Counted from the first letter of the stretch, positions 40,458-51,399 are shown. The stretch is 64,000 nt of DNA from Argyresthia goedartella (GCA_949825045.1 OX463808.1:32301674-32365673); one strand, 5' to 3'. Notes: generated by a model from the sequence alone, not told the origin. Translations and numbers: made by a program.

Positions 40458-41615
40458 ATATTGTGTTAACTTGTCTTTTTAGGCGGATTCGTTTGCCTGC
40501 AAGTTCAGATATGTACTTTTGACAATTTAGTGTAAAATGACAAAAAAATGCAAAATTACACAAATTTGTAAAAGTGCACAGAGTGTACGTTTTGATCCTA
40601 ATGCCTTAGCTACTTTTTTCAGAATGGATCATGACTATCATGCCCAGCTTGCGCGTCGGTCGCCGCCGGTGCGCATTCTATCCGATGAGAAGCTGGTGTA
40701 TGTGCGCTCCCGCTCCGGTCGGATGAAGGTAAATAATTGAAATTTCACTCGCATCGTTTTTGCTTCGTTTCCTTTTATATTTATATATATACATATCCAT
40801 TAATTTGTTCCATTCAGCAGCCTAAACGGTCTGAATATAGTTTTACCAAGTATAATTAAATATTTACCTGGGAAATGTGAAGTTTTATACTAAAAGGACA
40901 CAAATAATTATACTGCAAATGTCACTGACTGCCAGTCTGGTATTTTGTTTATATTTAATTTGCCTATTTTATTTATGTTATAGATGGTGAAGCAACCAGC
41001 TTCTCTGGGCCGGAGCGGGAGCGAGGGCGACTCCTCCCCGCAGCCGTCGACATCAAGGCGCTGCCGGCGCTCGCTGGCTGAAGAAATGGTGGTAGGTATT
41101 CTGATTAGCAAGCAGATAGATCACCGGTGGTATCATACCATTCTTCTCCTCCAACAGGGTGTGGCCTGCCTGCAGCTGGCCCATTTGAGCGGGGCCTTTG
41201 TGCATTTCTCCTGCACCTACTCTTCTATTCCAGCTATCCTTCCATGCTTTCTAGTACCATACCATATACAATAATGTATTTTTCTATTTTCACAGTCATC
41301 AGCAGCTGGCTAAATTATATAAATTTTGCTGGAAGAAATATCTTTTTAGAGATAAGCTCGCCTGTTGTTATAAAATTTCTTTTAAGTACATTTTTATGCA
41401 CAGGGCAATAAAGAATGTGAATATATAACTATATAAATTTTTGTTCTTTTTTATTTTTCCAAAACCTAATTACACAATTACACATTAGGTAGGTGGTAGC
41501 TAATTACTAATTACACATTTCAAATAATTGTTTATTTTTTACAAATTTGTGTAATCTTACACTAAATTGTCAAAAGTACATATCTGATCTCGCATAACAC
41601 TAGTTAACACAATAT
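40458..41615. mobile_element. TIR element of about 1.16 kb carrying a spliced mini-gene
   Basis: The ends are inverted repeats. The left arm holds ATATTGTGTTAAC, CAGATATGTACTTTTGACAA and TTTAGTGTAA, then ACACAAATTTGTAAAA. The right arm has the reverse complement of each in the same order, with gaps. The core shared block is 40506-40536 against about 41557-41588. Between the arms lie GC-rich exons with intact splice sites. I could not fix a target duplication and do not know the superfamily. The arrangement resembles a Pack-type element that has captured gene sequence. Confidence 0.6.
40624..41313 (+). CDS. Predicted three-exon mini-gene in the TIR element, function unknown
   Basis: The model joins 40624-40728, 40984-41091 and 41296-41313. 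Exon 1 follows a strong acceptor (CTACTTTTTTCAG) and starts one base later with ATG; its donor is GTAAAT. Exon 2 follows TTATGTTATAG and ends at GTAGGT. Exon 3 follows TTCTATTTTCACAG and stops at TAA. All junctions are phase 0, giving 76 residues, and AATAAA is at 41407. The protein is basic and Ser/Arg rich (LARRSPPVRIL, VYVRSRSGRMK, SEGDSSPQPSTSRRCRR), like a disordered nuclear protein. I do not recognise it. The acceptor before exon 1 means an upstream exon may exist or have been lost on capture. Confidence 0.45.
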
Positions 41616-42715
41616 TACACAATATTACACTTTGTAAGAACAGTAGGTATCTGTACTTGCGCGTGAACGGAGCCGCGTGGAAACACTTCATATACACATA
41701 AAAACTAAATACTAGTTAACTCAAACTTACACCATACCTACACGAACGAAACACCAGTTTAGCTATTTTACCTAGAATCAAATCACGGCGAAACATTTTC
41801 TTCGTTCCATCTTTGCACACTCTGTATAAACGCATATCGTACACCTGCCGTGACCTTGAGAAAGCCCAGAAACAACACACCGTGACACGAAATAACATGC
41901 ATGATTTTGAATTATTTTTGTATGAAAAGGTACATAGTACGATACACTGTTAGAAAGCCTAGTTTGTCTTCTACTTAGAACCACTAATTCTAGAATGATA
42001 AGTATCACCTATTGCCTATAAATTCAATAATAGTACAAAGTGTTGATTTCTACCTATTTTATACTTTCCTTGCGAGATATGGCGTCCTCACACTTATCAT
42101 TTATGATTTAGTGGCAAATACCACTTGTTTTCCTCTTATTGAATAAATTACCTATCCTAGGAACTAAGAAATATAACGCTAGGTAGTCTAGTCTCTTCAC
42201 AAATAATTTCACAAGATTTGCATAATTCGCGCGATGCGTCAGTTTACTTTCCGTATTTTATGAAAATTTGAAACGCTGAAATATTCGAAAGTTTCTATAA
42301 GAACACCCTAATGTTTTTATTGTTTTGAAAAGGTTATTTTGTGTAGATTACGTAGGTATCAAACAACATGTACATGTTGTTGATAATTTTCTGATGTCGG
42401 CTAGATTTGTGTCGAGAGGGAGCATTTTCATAGAAGTCTGTGTTTCTCATGCCAGTACAAAAATAAACTAAGGTCACAGTGACATTTTCTACACATTGTG
42501 TAAAAGAGGGTTTCATTAGCTACTCAGATATACAACTCCCATAATTCTAAGTGTTACCATTCCAACAGAATCACTTGATATATTAGTCAAGTGCCGCGCA
42601 GCCCGCACGCTCAAAAACACTCCGGTATTTGTCGTTTTTGACGTCTCGAACTCCCGGGAAAGGAGAGGAGAAAGGAGAGATTTTGCTAAGTTTCAGCACT
42701 TTAGGGTACTCGTCC
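41616..42715. other. Intergenic, no gene seen
   Basis: AT-rich DNA with no supported coding region. Short minus-strand frames (60-76 codons) around 41720-42010 and 42334-42516 show no motif and overlap each other. Confidence 0.45.
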
Positions 42716-43141
42716 TTTTTAGGGTTCCGTACCCAACGAGTAAGAACGGAACCCTATTACTAAGACTTCGCTGTCCGTCCGTCCTTCCGTCCGTCCGTCC
42801 GTCCGTCTGTCACCAGGCTGTATCTCAAGAACCTAGCTAGCTAGAGAGTTGAAATTTTCACAGATTATGTATTTCTGTTGCCGCTATAACAACAAATACT
42901 AAAAAACGGGATAAAAGAAATATTTAAGGGGGCTCCCATACAACTATTCTTTCAATACCGCATACAAACTTATGGATGCACCTGGTTACGTACATGGAGT
43001 GTGAAAGTAACCGCACCAATAACTTTGTAAACAATATTTTGCTGTGTAAAATCCAAACTATTCACTCCACACCATCGCTTCCATTGAACGGTGGTACGGA
43101 ACCCTTCGTGCGCGATTAAGACTCGCACTTGACCGGTTTTT
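42716..43141 (+). repeat. Lepidopteran interspersed repeat, copy 1 (TTTAGGGTTCCGTACC type)
   Basis: The repeat starts TTTTTAGGGTTCCGTACCC and has the (GTCC)n run, GTCTGTCACCAGGCTGTATC and GAGTTGAAATTTTCACAGAT. It closes with GGTACGGAACCCTTCGTGCG and ACTCGCACTTGACCGGTTTT. This is the framework of a very abundant repeat in moths and butterflies. The GTCC microsatellite here (42773-42811) is longer than in copy 2. It is non-coding and also my main evidence for the host group. Confidence 0.85.
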
Positions 43142-43196
43142 ATTTATATACCGATATTACCAACGGGCTCTGTATACTTTTTAATAAATACATGTA

Positions 43197-43586
43197 TTTT
43201 TAGGGTTCCGTACCCAACGGGTAAATTACTAAGATTTCGCTGTCCGTCCGTCTGTCACCAGGCTGTATCTCAAGAACCTAGCTAGCTAGAGAGTTGAAAT
43301 TTTCACAGATGATGTATTTATGTTGCCGCTATAACAACAAATACTAAAAAACAGGATAAAAGAAATATTTAAGGGGGCTCCCATACAACAATTCTTTCAA
43401 TACCACATACAAACTTATGGATGCACCTGGTTACGTACATGGAGTGTGAAAGTAACCGCACCAATAACTTTGTAAACAATATTTTGCTGTGTAAAATCCA
43501 AACTATTCACTCCACACCATCGCTTCCATTGAACGGTGGTACGGAACCCTTCGTGCGCGATTTAGACTCGCACTTGACCGGTTTTT
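43197..43586 (+). repeat. Lepidopteran interspersed repeat, copy 2
   Basis: A direct repeat of the preceding element with about 55 bases between them. It is nearly identical over the unusual central block (ACTTATGGATGCACCTGGTT through CCATCGCTTCCATTGAACGG), which points to local duplication. It lacks part of the segment after the start word. Confidence 0.85.
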
Positions 43587-43597
43587 ACATCTTAGTA

Positions 43598-43852
43598 ATG
43601 GATAAACACGTTTTAGCTGTATACTATCAAAATTGTCGGGTACTAAGAACAAAACTACATACACTTTATACGAATATCTTGCAGCATAACTATGATATGA
43701 TAATTTTAACCGAAACACGGCTACAAGATTGCATTAGTGACAACGAATATAGAGACCCGCAATATCGTGTATTTCGCTGTGATAGGAACTTAGATGCGGT
43801 GGGGAGGCGGAACGGGGAAGGCGTTCTAGTAGCGGTAAGGCGCATAAAGTAG
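43598..43852 (+). pseudogene. LINE endonuclease N-terminal fragment
   Basis: About 85 codons reading LAVYYQNCRVLRTKLHTLYT, YDMIILTETRLQD and YRVFRCDRNLDAVGRRNG-EGVLVAV. This is the start of an APE-type endonuclease of jockey/CR1 LINEs: the metal-binding Asn of QNCR and the Glu of TET are present. It stops at TAG and is followed by a reverse-transcriptase fragment on the other strand. Confidence 0.75.
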
Positions 43853-43857
43853 ATAAT

Positions 43858-44095
43858 TAAAAAACTTGAAACTTTCAATTATGACCTCAAAACTTCAATC
43901 ATGGAATATTTTGTTGTCGTCTGCATAAATTATATACTTAAAAAACTTGAAACATTCATGTCTATCATTTATAAACCGTATAAATAAAAGAGGGCCCATA
44001 ATTGAGCCCTGAGGCACCCCAGAAGTCACAGGATAGAAGTCAGATCCATTGATAACTACCTTTTGACTGCAGTTTGATATAACGGCTGATGCTGA
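43858..44095 (-). pseudogene. LINE reverse transcriptase fragment (catalytic region)
   Basis: The minus strand reads VVINGSDFYPVTSGVPQGSI-MGPLLF, then FINDRHECFKFFKYIIYADD. The catalytic box YADD is intact. It is about 80 codons long and cut at both ends. With the plus-strand endonuclease piece next to it, it forms a head-to-head junction of what may be one family. Confidence 0.75.
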
Positions 44096-44140
44096 CAGGT
44101 ATCTTCCGCCATGTTGATGTCTACGTGGGCTTCTACAGGG

Positions 44141-45059
44141 TGTGTCGGTTTGCCGAGAAATGAAATGACTTGACTCGATGAAAATAACAAAACACTTCTA
44201 ATATCTCCTCTATACAATAATCTTAGCAATCCGTAATAATTTGCAATAGTCACACCGGTACACAGAACACGGAACAGTTTCTAGGCGTCTGGTCTGCTCG
44301 ACCGCTCTGGATGGATCGTACTTGGTCACTGGCCCGGTCGATTCGCAGCTCAAACTCGAGACTCTGTTCAACGCCAGGTGGCGCGCGCTTGTGTTCTGTT
44401 TCCCGCGTAGAATCAAATCAACAACCGTGTGTCCCCGACACGGCCATCCTGCTACTTCACGTCCTCGTGTGTCAGTCTGGAAGGAGACGTCAGCAACAGT
44501 ATCTAATCTCGGTCATTCCTGACTCTTACAATGTAACACAGAGTCAACTCTAATCAGGGACAGCAAAAATAAACTTCGTTTATCTCTGAACGACATAGTA
44601 TGCAATTTACATCTGATTACCCTTTTGTTACTTTACATTTAAAACCTTAATTTATTACGCAAACAATATTCATAATATCTCAGACGAGGCATGTACCAGT
44701 ACCACACAACACGGGTATCAACATCACACAATTACTGGAAAACATTTAGGTCTGTCACATAGACCTGCTCGAGTAAGCAACCTTGGCCACCACGGCCCTC
44801 CAGCCGACAGCAAACACATTGCTCCCAACATATGCGCATCCAACCACTTGGATCGCCGTGTGCACCAACACATGACTACACACTACGGTCTCTGTAGACC
44901 CCAACCTCCGCCAGAGTCAAACGCGCACTGCGCACCCACGGACTACTTGAGTTTCCTCAAGAGACACCGATTTCCAACGGGCTACAGCTACGTAGTAACT
45001 ACTGGTACGGTTGTCAGAATACGGCTGACACAAGGTTCTTAAACAGCTTCTTCATCACA
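44141..45059 (-). repeat. Probable 3' LTR and end of Ty3/gypsy element J
   Basis: Non-coding sequence follows the pol stop of element J. On the minus strand it would start TGTGATGAAG next to pol and end CCGACACA, giving TG...CA and 919 bp. An alternative end at 44532 (TGTTACA) gives 528 bp. No 5' LTR survives for comparison and I found no target duplication, so both edges are tentative. Confidence 0.4.
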
Positions 45060-45060
45060 A

Positions 45061-47604
45061 TTAATTCTCATCTAACTCAACTTCAACTGGTACATGGCTC
45101 TCTGGCATCCTCCTTAAGCGCTCATGGGCATATTTGTAGGTGCGATTTGAATTTAATGCTTTCAAAGTATAACGGTCACCATCCAGAACCTCAACAACTT
45201 TGAATGGGCCCTTAAACTTCTGATCTAACTTCGTCTGATTGCGCTCCTCGTTTTCCATTAAAACGAAATCTCCAACTGAAAATCTAGTAAACGCAGTTTT
45301 AGTCCTATCAAACCGCGACTTATCATATTGCGCCGCCGTTTCCATGTTATTCGCAGCTACTTCACGAACCTCGTCTAAGCTAACGCTGTCGTTGCTCTCT
45401 ACATCGCTACACATCAATGCTAATGGTCTAGCTACTTTGCCGATTAATAGCTCAAGCGGTGAAGCCTTAGTCACGCGGTTAATCGTGCAGTTAATCGCAA
45501 GTTGAACCTCACCGATCGCCTCTTGCCATGACCTATTACTCGTTTCTACAGCCGTAAGCATTGCTTTAAGGACACCCATTACTCGCTCTACCTGTCCATT
45601 TGCACGTGATGAGCCGGTCGCAATAAGATGCAAGTTAATGTTACTGTTCTCGCAAAACTCACGAATCTCTTTGCTCGTAAAACACCTACCTTGATCCGCA
45701 ATTATACGCGTCGGCGCGCCAAAAAGCTCTACACTCTGTTTGACAGCACGAATACTACTTTTGGAGTCTATATTCGACGTATGATGCAATAAAACGAACT
45801 TAGTGAACGCGTCTATCATAACAAAAATGTACTCCTTATCATCATTTTTGCCGGATAATTTTCCTGTTGCATCAATGTGCACTGTGTGCCACGGAACGGA
45901 TACTTTTGGTATCGGGTGTAACTCGGCCTGAACTTTTCCCGAATGGGGTTTCGCAACTTTACAGGTGACACAATTGTCAACAAACTTGTTCACGTACTGA
46001 GTCACGCCCGGGAACCAATAAAAGTCGAAAATCTTTTCGCGTGTCTTTTCGGCTCCTAGGTGCATGAGAGAGTCATGAAAGTTATTAATAACCGACCATC
46101 TTAACGCGCGCGGTAAATAGGGTAAACACTTAGTTTTTCCGTTTCGCTGAATTTTCCTATGTAGAATACCTGAACGCATAACGTAGGTATTCGCAACTTG
46201 ATCGTTCATCTGACCATTTTGAAGCTCGTCTTTGATCTTACAGACCTCCGCGTCACGCTGCTGTTCAGCCAGAAGCCAGTTGGGAGAAAGTTCAGTTATC
46301 TCTACACGCTTGTAGTCTACGCGAGGCTCTACAATCTTTTCTTTGAGAGATTCTACTGGGTTACGCGATAGGAAATCTACGTGCGCCATTCGCTTACCTT
46401 CCCTATAGACCACGTCAAAATCAAATGACTGTAGGAAACACCACCATCTATGTGCCCTGGGAGTTAGGTCCCTCTTGTGTTGAGAAGCTTTTAGTGAATT
46501 ACAATCCGTAACTACCGTGAATTTCCTACCATGCAAATATTGCCTGAAATGCTTGATAGAGTTCACGACTGCAAGCGTTTCTAATTCATATGAGTGATAT
46601 TTACTTTCAGCTGAGGAAGTGCGTTTACTGAAGTACGCCACGACATGACGTTTGCCATCTACCACCTGGAGTAAGATAGCTCCGTAACCTAAGCTACTCG
46701 CATCCGTGTGCAACTCAACAGGATACTGGGGATCAAATATCATAAGAACTGGACTTTCAGTTAACGTCGCAATAATTTTTTGTCTAATGTCCTCATGTTC
46801 CGGTTTCCAGTTCAGGTCGCCTTTCAATGATGTCAGTCTGTACAATGGGGCCATGATCTGTGAAAATCCTTTTACGAATTGTCGAAAGTAGGATGCCAAT
46901 CCTATGAACTGCCGCAGTTGGTGAACAGTCTGTGGTTGCGGTAGAGCAGTTAATGCCTCTATTTTCCTACTGTTTGGCCTAACCTGTCCCGCCTCAACTT
47001 CAAAGCCTAGGAATTCTACCTTCGATTTAAGAAACGAGCATTTCTTAAGGTTCAACGAGAAACCCGCCTTCGTCAATGTCTCTAGCACTTTATTAAGCCT
47101 CTCCTTTCCTTGCTCTACATCGGAAGCCACCACTAAAATGTCATCAACGTAATTAATTACGTAATCGTTAGCTAAATCTCCTAAGGCTTTAGAAATTGCC
47201 CTTTGGAACACTGAGATGGCATTTTTTAAACCAAATGGCATGGTCAAAAATTCATATTGTCCCTCGGATGTTATGAAAGCCGTAAGTTCGATGGATTCTT
47301 CACTGCAGGGTACTAAATGAAACCCGCTAGCGCAATCTAACTGGCTAAATACTTTGGTACCTCGTAAGCGGTCAATTTGGTCAGCAATCAGCGGTAAAGG
47401 GAATCTATCCGCGACGGTGTTATTGTTAAGCTCGCGATAGTCAACGCACATACGGGCCGAACCGTCGCGTTTGGCTACTAGTAACGCTGGGCTCGCAAAT
47501 GGGGACGAACTGGGTCGAATGATATTCGCTTGTAATAATTCCTCCACTCTATCACGAACAACCTGTCTTTCTTCCTCGGACATCCTATACGGTCGCCGCT
47601 GCAC
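45061..47604 (-). CDS. pol: Pol of element J: reverse transcriptase, RNase H, integrase
   Basis: An 847-codon frame without internal stops. It has reverse transcriptase (ARMCVDYRELN, QLDCASGFHLV, MPFGLKNAISVFQR and catalytic YVDDIL), RNase H (LHTDASSLGYGAILLQ, VTDCNSLKA), an integrase zinc domain with H-H-C-C (CVTCK), and a core D,D,E in VHIDATGK, IADQGRCFTS and GQVERVMGVLK. The C-terminal module KFKGPFKVVEV is of GPY/F type. The protease-containing frame upstream is shifted by one base relative to this one. The ATG used here is simply the first in the open stretch. Confidence 0.9.
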   Translation of the reverse strand: MQRRPYRMSEEERQVVRDRVEELLQANIIRPSSSPFASPALLVAKRDGSARMCVDYRELNNNTVADRFPLPLIADQIDRLRGTKVFSQLDCASGFHLVPCSEESIELTAFITSEGQYEFLTMPFGLKNAISVFQRAISKALGDLANDYVINYVDDILVVASDVEQGKERLNKVLETLTKAGFSLNLKKCSFLKSKVEFLGFEVEAGQVRPNSRKIEALTALPQPQTVHQLRQFIGLASYFRQFVKGFSQIMAPLYRLTSLKGDLNWKPEHEDIRQKIIATLTESPVLMIFDPQYPVELHTDASSLGYGAILLQVVDGKRHVVAYFSKRTSSAESKYHSYELETLAVVNSIKHFRQYLHGRKFTVVTDCNSLKASQHKRDLTPRAHRWWCFLQSFDFDVVYREGKRMAHVDFLSRNPVESLKEKIVEPRVDYKRVEITELSPNWLLAEQQRDAEVCKIKDELQNGQMNDQVANTYVMRSGILHRKIQRNGKTKCLPYLPRALRWSVINNFHDSLMHLGAEKTREKIFDFYWFPGVTQYVNKFVDNCVTCKVAKPHSGKVQAELHPIPKVSVPWHTVHIDATGKLSGKNDDKEYIFVMIDAFTKFVLLHHTSNIDSKSSIRAVKQSVELFGAPTRIIADQGRCFTSKEIREFCENSNINLHLIATGSSRANGQVERVMGVLKAMLTAVETSNRSWQEAIGEVQLAINCTINRVTKASPLELLIGKVARPLALMCSDVESNDSVSLDEVREVAANNMETAAQYDKSRFDRTKTAFTRFSVGDFVLMENEERNQTKLDQKFKGPFKVVEVLDGDRYTLKALNSNRTYKYAHERLRRMPESHVPVEVELDEN

Positions 47605-47638
47605 CGTGCGATTCGGGTCTATAAGACGTATATTGAGT

Positions 47639-48415
47639 TCACCAGTTGTAACACGCGTCGTGGGTAAACCCGTTATGAAAAAAATCAGAGTAGCCGTCTA
47701 ATATCGCCACTAAATCGGACTTATCGGAACCTGTCACGTCTGTATCTATCGCGTTTAGATCGGGTCGGACTTTGTCATCACTCTTAACCGCGCAAACAAT
47801 TGCCTCTTTATTTAACAGAAACTCCGTCCCACTCATGTTAACAGAAAACCCCTGATTTAATATCTCGCGTCCTAACATGATGTCGTAGTGCATATATTTG
47901 TCGGGCAAAACGTGCAATAGAAGTTCCAGAGGGTGATCGTTAACTGATACAAAACACAAAATTTGCTCTGTGCTGAATATTCGCGACTGTCCAATACCGG
48001 ACAAACAAATGACATCGTTAACACGTTTACCACTAAATTTTGACGCATAGCTCTCTTTAATAAGCGAGCATTCAGCACAGCTATGGTACACAAAACGATA
48101 CAGCTCACCTTTATGTTCCATTGTGCCAGAAGGTGGATGCACAAGGCACACATCTACACGCCGCTCCATGCGAGTCGGGCCCGCGCCCGCGCCGCTGCCG
48201 CTCGCACCACCGCCGCTGCTCGCGCCGCACTGCGCCGCGATATGGCCAGGTTTGCCACACTTGTAGCAGGTCAGCGGCCGCGCCGCCGCCGGCTGCTGCA
48301 TGGCCGCCGCTTGCGTGCCGGTCGCCGCAGGTCTCCGCTCCCGGTTGGTGGAACTACGGCACTCGGAACGCTTATGGCCAAGCTTTCCACAGATAAAGCA
48401 CTTGATGGTATTCAT
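47639..48415 (-). pseudogene. Gag C-terminus and protease region of element J
   Basis: Two CCHC knuckles near residues 5-18 (CFICGKLGHKRSEC) and 50-63 (CYKCGKPGHIAAQC) are followed by a Gly/Ala/Ser linker and a protease-like domain (ECSLIKESYA, IMLGREIL). At the catalytic site the expected Asp-Ser-Gly reads His-Ser-Cys, so the active Asp is lost. The frame runs out at 47639. A seven-A run on the plus strand (47678-47684) is where one extra base explains the shift relative to pol. Most of gag upstream is missing where a LINE abuts at about 48480. Confidence 0.8.
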
Positions 48416-48482
48416 TTTCGGTCAAATAGCCATAGCCAAATTAATACTAGAAATAATGAACTAAATCTTACTACCACCTAAG

Positions 48483-49454
48483 TCAAATTAAAAACTTAGT
48501 ATCGAATAACCCGCCCCGCGCCACTCCAGGTGCAAATGTGCCCATAACACTAGCCGCATTGCCGCGCTGAATAGCTATGGCTAACCTTTGCATCAGAAAT
48601 GACCCGGAGCGAGGATCAAGACCTCTGTCTTGTAAGTGGCGCCCCACTTCCCTAAAAAAGGTTATGGCCTCCGAGCACCAACACCCAGTAACCTCCACCG
48701 CAAGAGCAACGAATAAATAATTTGAGAGGCCCGAGTACTTGTCCCTCTTCCGCACTGCCGCCAGCTCAGCCACAGCTCCAGGCGCCCGCATGGTGCGACT
48801 AATGTGCGAAGCCGCAAAAGTGCTGACACATGTAGCGTCCCAGAGGAGACATTTGCCTTTTTGCCAGGGCACTAAGGTTATTCCGTCGGGTCTTTTACCG
48901 TCAGAACGGCAAAGCCCAGGGGGCTCCAACATACATGGCACATTCGCTGACACGAGCGCCCTCCAGACAATGTCGTTAAGGGCATGGTGACGTGGAAAAC
49001 TTCCCGCACAACGACAATAACTCAATGCGTGATGACCGCTACTCTCCACCCTAGCGCCGCAGATGCATATGTGAGTTTCACATACGTTACAGCCCAAGCG
49101 AAGATCCACGGCCACCCGTAGCGAGCCATTGTCTAGGAGAGTACCCAAATGCGGAGGAGGGGGAGCGTGTAGCTACGCCCCAGATTCTGGTCTTGATACC
49201 GCCATGAGCCTTGCCCTGTCTACTCCAACTGCGCTCTCCATCAGGCCGTCCAAAGTACGCTTCGTCCCTACGTCATCCCATAAGCGTTGGCTGTCCAATT
49301 TTTCAGGCACAGACGCACCCGAGTTAAGAGTAGTCCAGGCCGCCAAAGCATCGACCGCATAAGGTATGGTTGCCTTGTCACCATCTGAGGAAATAATCTT
49401 AGTGACAAGGTCCAAGACCCCTTCCGCCGATGCCAGGAAAGCTGGAAGACTCAC
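48483..49454 (-). pseudogene. LINE K C-terminal region: zinc knuckle and restriction-like endonuclease
   Basis: Two frames (49454-49173 and 49148-48483) cover the protein end. It has a Cys/His cluster (CNVCETHICICGARVESSGH and HALSYC) and then KRPDGITLVPW and LLWDATCVST. That spacing (RPDG ... W-A-T preceded by a Lys-Cys) suggests a PD-(D/E)XK-type nuclease, as in R2/NeSL-like LINEs. The tail (MQRLAIAIQRGNAASVMGT) is a conserved end I recall from a widespread animal LINE group. The 3' end abuts element J near 48480. Confidence 0.7.
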
Positions 49455-49543
49455 ATCACGTTAATCACACAGCCTTAATCCCAATCCACCATTTCGTATG
49501 GGTAAGGAAGCTTGGTCCCATTGGTCCGAATTGAGGGAGACAT

Positions 49544-50287
49544 TCAACAGACTCCAACAGATTCATTCACTACCTCCTTCAACACACAATCAAAAGCGTC
49601 AGTTTGCACCGGGTGAAGCCATGTCGGTACCGTGCGTAAAAAATATGTGAGCTTAGGAACTGCAAAACAGACACGTAGTAAAATAAGTGCTTCGTGCGCT
49701 GACAGAAGCTTCAACCTCTCCCTAGCAAACAGGACAAGTTGCCTTCTCGCCTCGAAGGCTTCAGGGATAGCTTCAGGGAAAATGGGAGAACCCAAGAGGT
49801 TGAAGGATTGGGTTGTTAACTCTTTGAGCCCGGGAAGCACGGCACTGAATAAAGCAAAGGAAGAAACGGAATCAGCGCCGCAGGGGAAAATCTCGCATTT
49901 ACTGGTGTTGATCTCTAACCCTATTTCCCGGAAGTGTGGAATGAGCGTGGTCAGATCCTGCTTCACTTCCTCCGGGGTACCCCCAAGTGCACCATCATCT
50001 AGGTACCAGATGTTCAGCGGGGATTTAAGCTTAGAGATGAACTTTTGTATGGCTAGGCAGAAAATTAAAGGGCCCAGTAGATCACCCTGTTGTGCACCAA
50101 CCTGGGAAAGAATCAGGGATTCGTTAAAATACAGGTTTGATGGCAAGGAGTAGACCTGAAAGAGGTAAGGTAAGAGGCAAGGCACTTTCTCCCTTACTTC
50201 CCCCAGAAGAACACCACGCTCTACAGAGTTGAATGCGTTTTTGATGTCTAATTTTAAAATGACGCAATCTGTATTTTTAGGATCCAT
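49544..50287 (-). pseudogene. LINE K reverse transcriptase, second half
   Basis: The 247 codons have VILKLDIKNAFNSVERGVLL (motif A), VGAQQGDLLGPLIFCLA, catalytic YLDDGALGG, then LEINTSKCEIFPCG and a thumb-like domain. The YLDDG box and following GG are typical of the restriction-endonuclease LINE group. It is separated by stops from the N-terminal part (to 50513) and from the C-terminal part. Confidence 0.82.
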
Positions 50288-50544
50288 AGAGAAAGCTCGA
50301 GTAGCATGGATGGCAGCCTCACAACCTAATCTAGTGCCAAATCCTAACTAATATGGTTGAAGATAAGCAGCCATGACCTCTCGTACAGCTCGGCATCCAA
50401 GTTTGGCCGTTAAGCGGCGAAATGTGCTGCCAATAGCTATTGGTCTTACACCACCGTCTTTTTTTGTAAGTGCACATAAATGAAAGGGCAAACCACGGGG
50501 TACAGTTGACCACTAAGTAAAAAATTACATAGTTTTGTCAACCA

Positions 50545-51345
50545 CTAAAGCAGGCGGGGACCGTTGTCACCAGCGGAGCCCGAAGTAAGTTCCTTCAGAT
50601 GTGCTGGACGGATACCGTCCAAACCAGATGCAGACCCACTGTTTAAGGAACTAAGAGCTAGGACTACATTTTTCAGCTTAGCAGTATAAGCAGGAATAGA
50701 TCTGTCGGGCTCTGGTGGGAGAGTAAGTTGGCAAAAAGAAGACGGGTGCTTTGCCTGCAGGGAAGCAAGAGTTTCTGGACTCGATGGTGCTACTCCATCT
50801 TGTGACATTAGCATACGTACTGCGCCCCTGAAATCACCCTCAAAAACTTTTCGTTCAATAGCTCTCAGAGTTGAGGGTGACCTTATGGCTGCTGACTCTG
50901 CGTCTACAAAAAGAGAGTCAATAACACAGGCCGAATCAATATTGTGCTTAACTTTTGAAGTGAGGCTGCCCGTGCCTGTGACTTCTGGCGCTTTCAGTGC
51001 AGAATAGGAAAATGAAAGCAAAGCGAACCAGTCACCTGTATCGTTACTAGAAATGCATTTCTCGATAAGGTTGCTCAATCTACCTGCTACCAAGTTCCGT
51101 GCGCCCTTAGGGATGTGACGGAACACACGCACAGATTGTTTCAGGGTAGCCAGGTCATCCAAAACTGGACAACGATGGATATCCGGTTGAAATTGGTGTG
51201 GCGTTAGTTGTGGAGGTGGAGTCAAGGTCAAGCGGGACCCGTTTTTGTGAATGCGACCTATGTGTACTTTAAGACCGTGAGCACTGAAGGTGCGTGATGA
51301 ATTAGGGCAGTGGGGACACAGTATTTGGGTCGCGGGCTGCATTTG
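50545..51345 (-). pseudogene. LINE K N-terminal region: C2H2 finger and start of reverse transcriptase
   Basis: Starting at an internal ATG at about 51343, the protein has a C2H2 finger (CPHC ... HGLKVHIGRIH). A long linker with FRHIPKGARNLVAGRLSNLI and RAIERKVFEGDFRGAVRML follows, and then ALSSLNSGSASGLDGIRPAH, the entry to the reverse transcriptase. An N-terminal DNA-binding finger is typical of R2-like elements, where it guides target choice. Confidence 0.75.
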
Positions 51346-51399
51346 CAATAAGAAATACAAATACACTACACTAAACACAAAACACACACTCACAATAAT

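Noticed and set aside
42773..42811. GTCCGTCC run as a CRISPR-like array
   Set aside because: A tetranucleotide microsatellite inside an interspersed repeat; no spacers.
48083..48481. 132-codon plus-strand frame rich in Ala and Arg
   Set aside because: Antisense of the Gly/Ala linker and zinc knuckles of element J gag.
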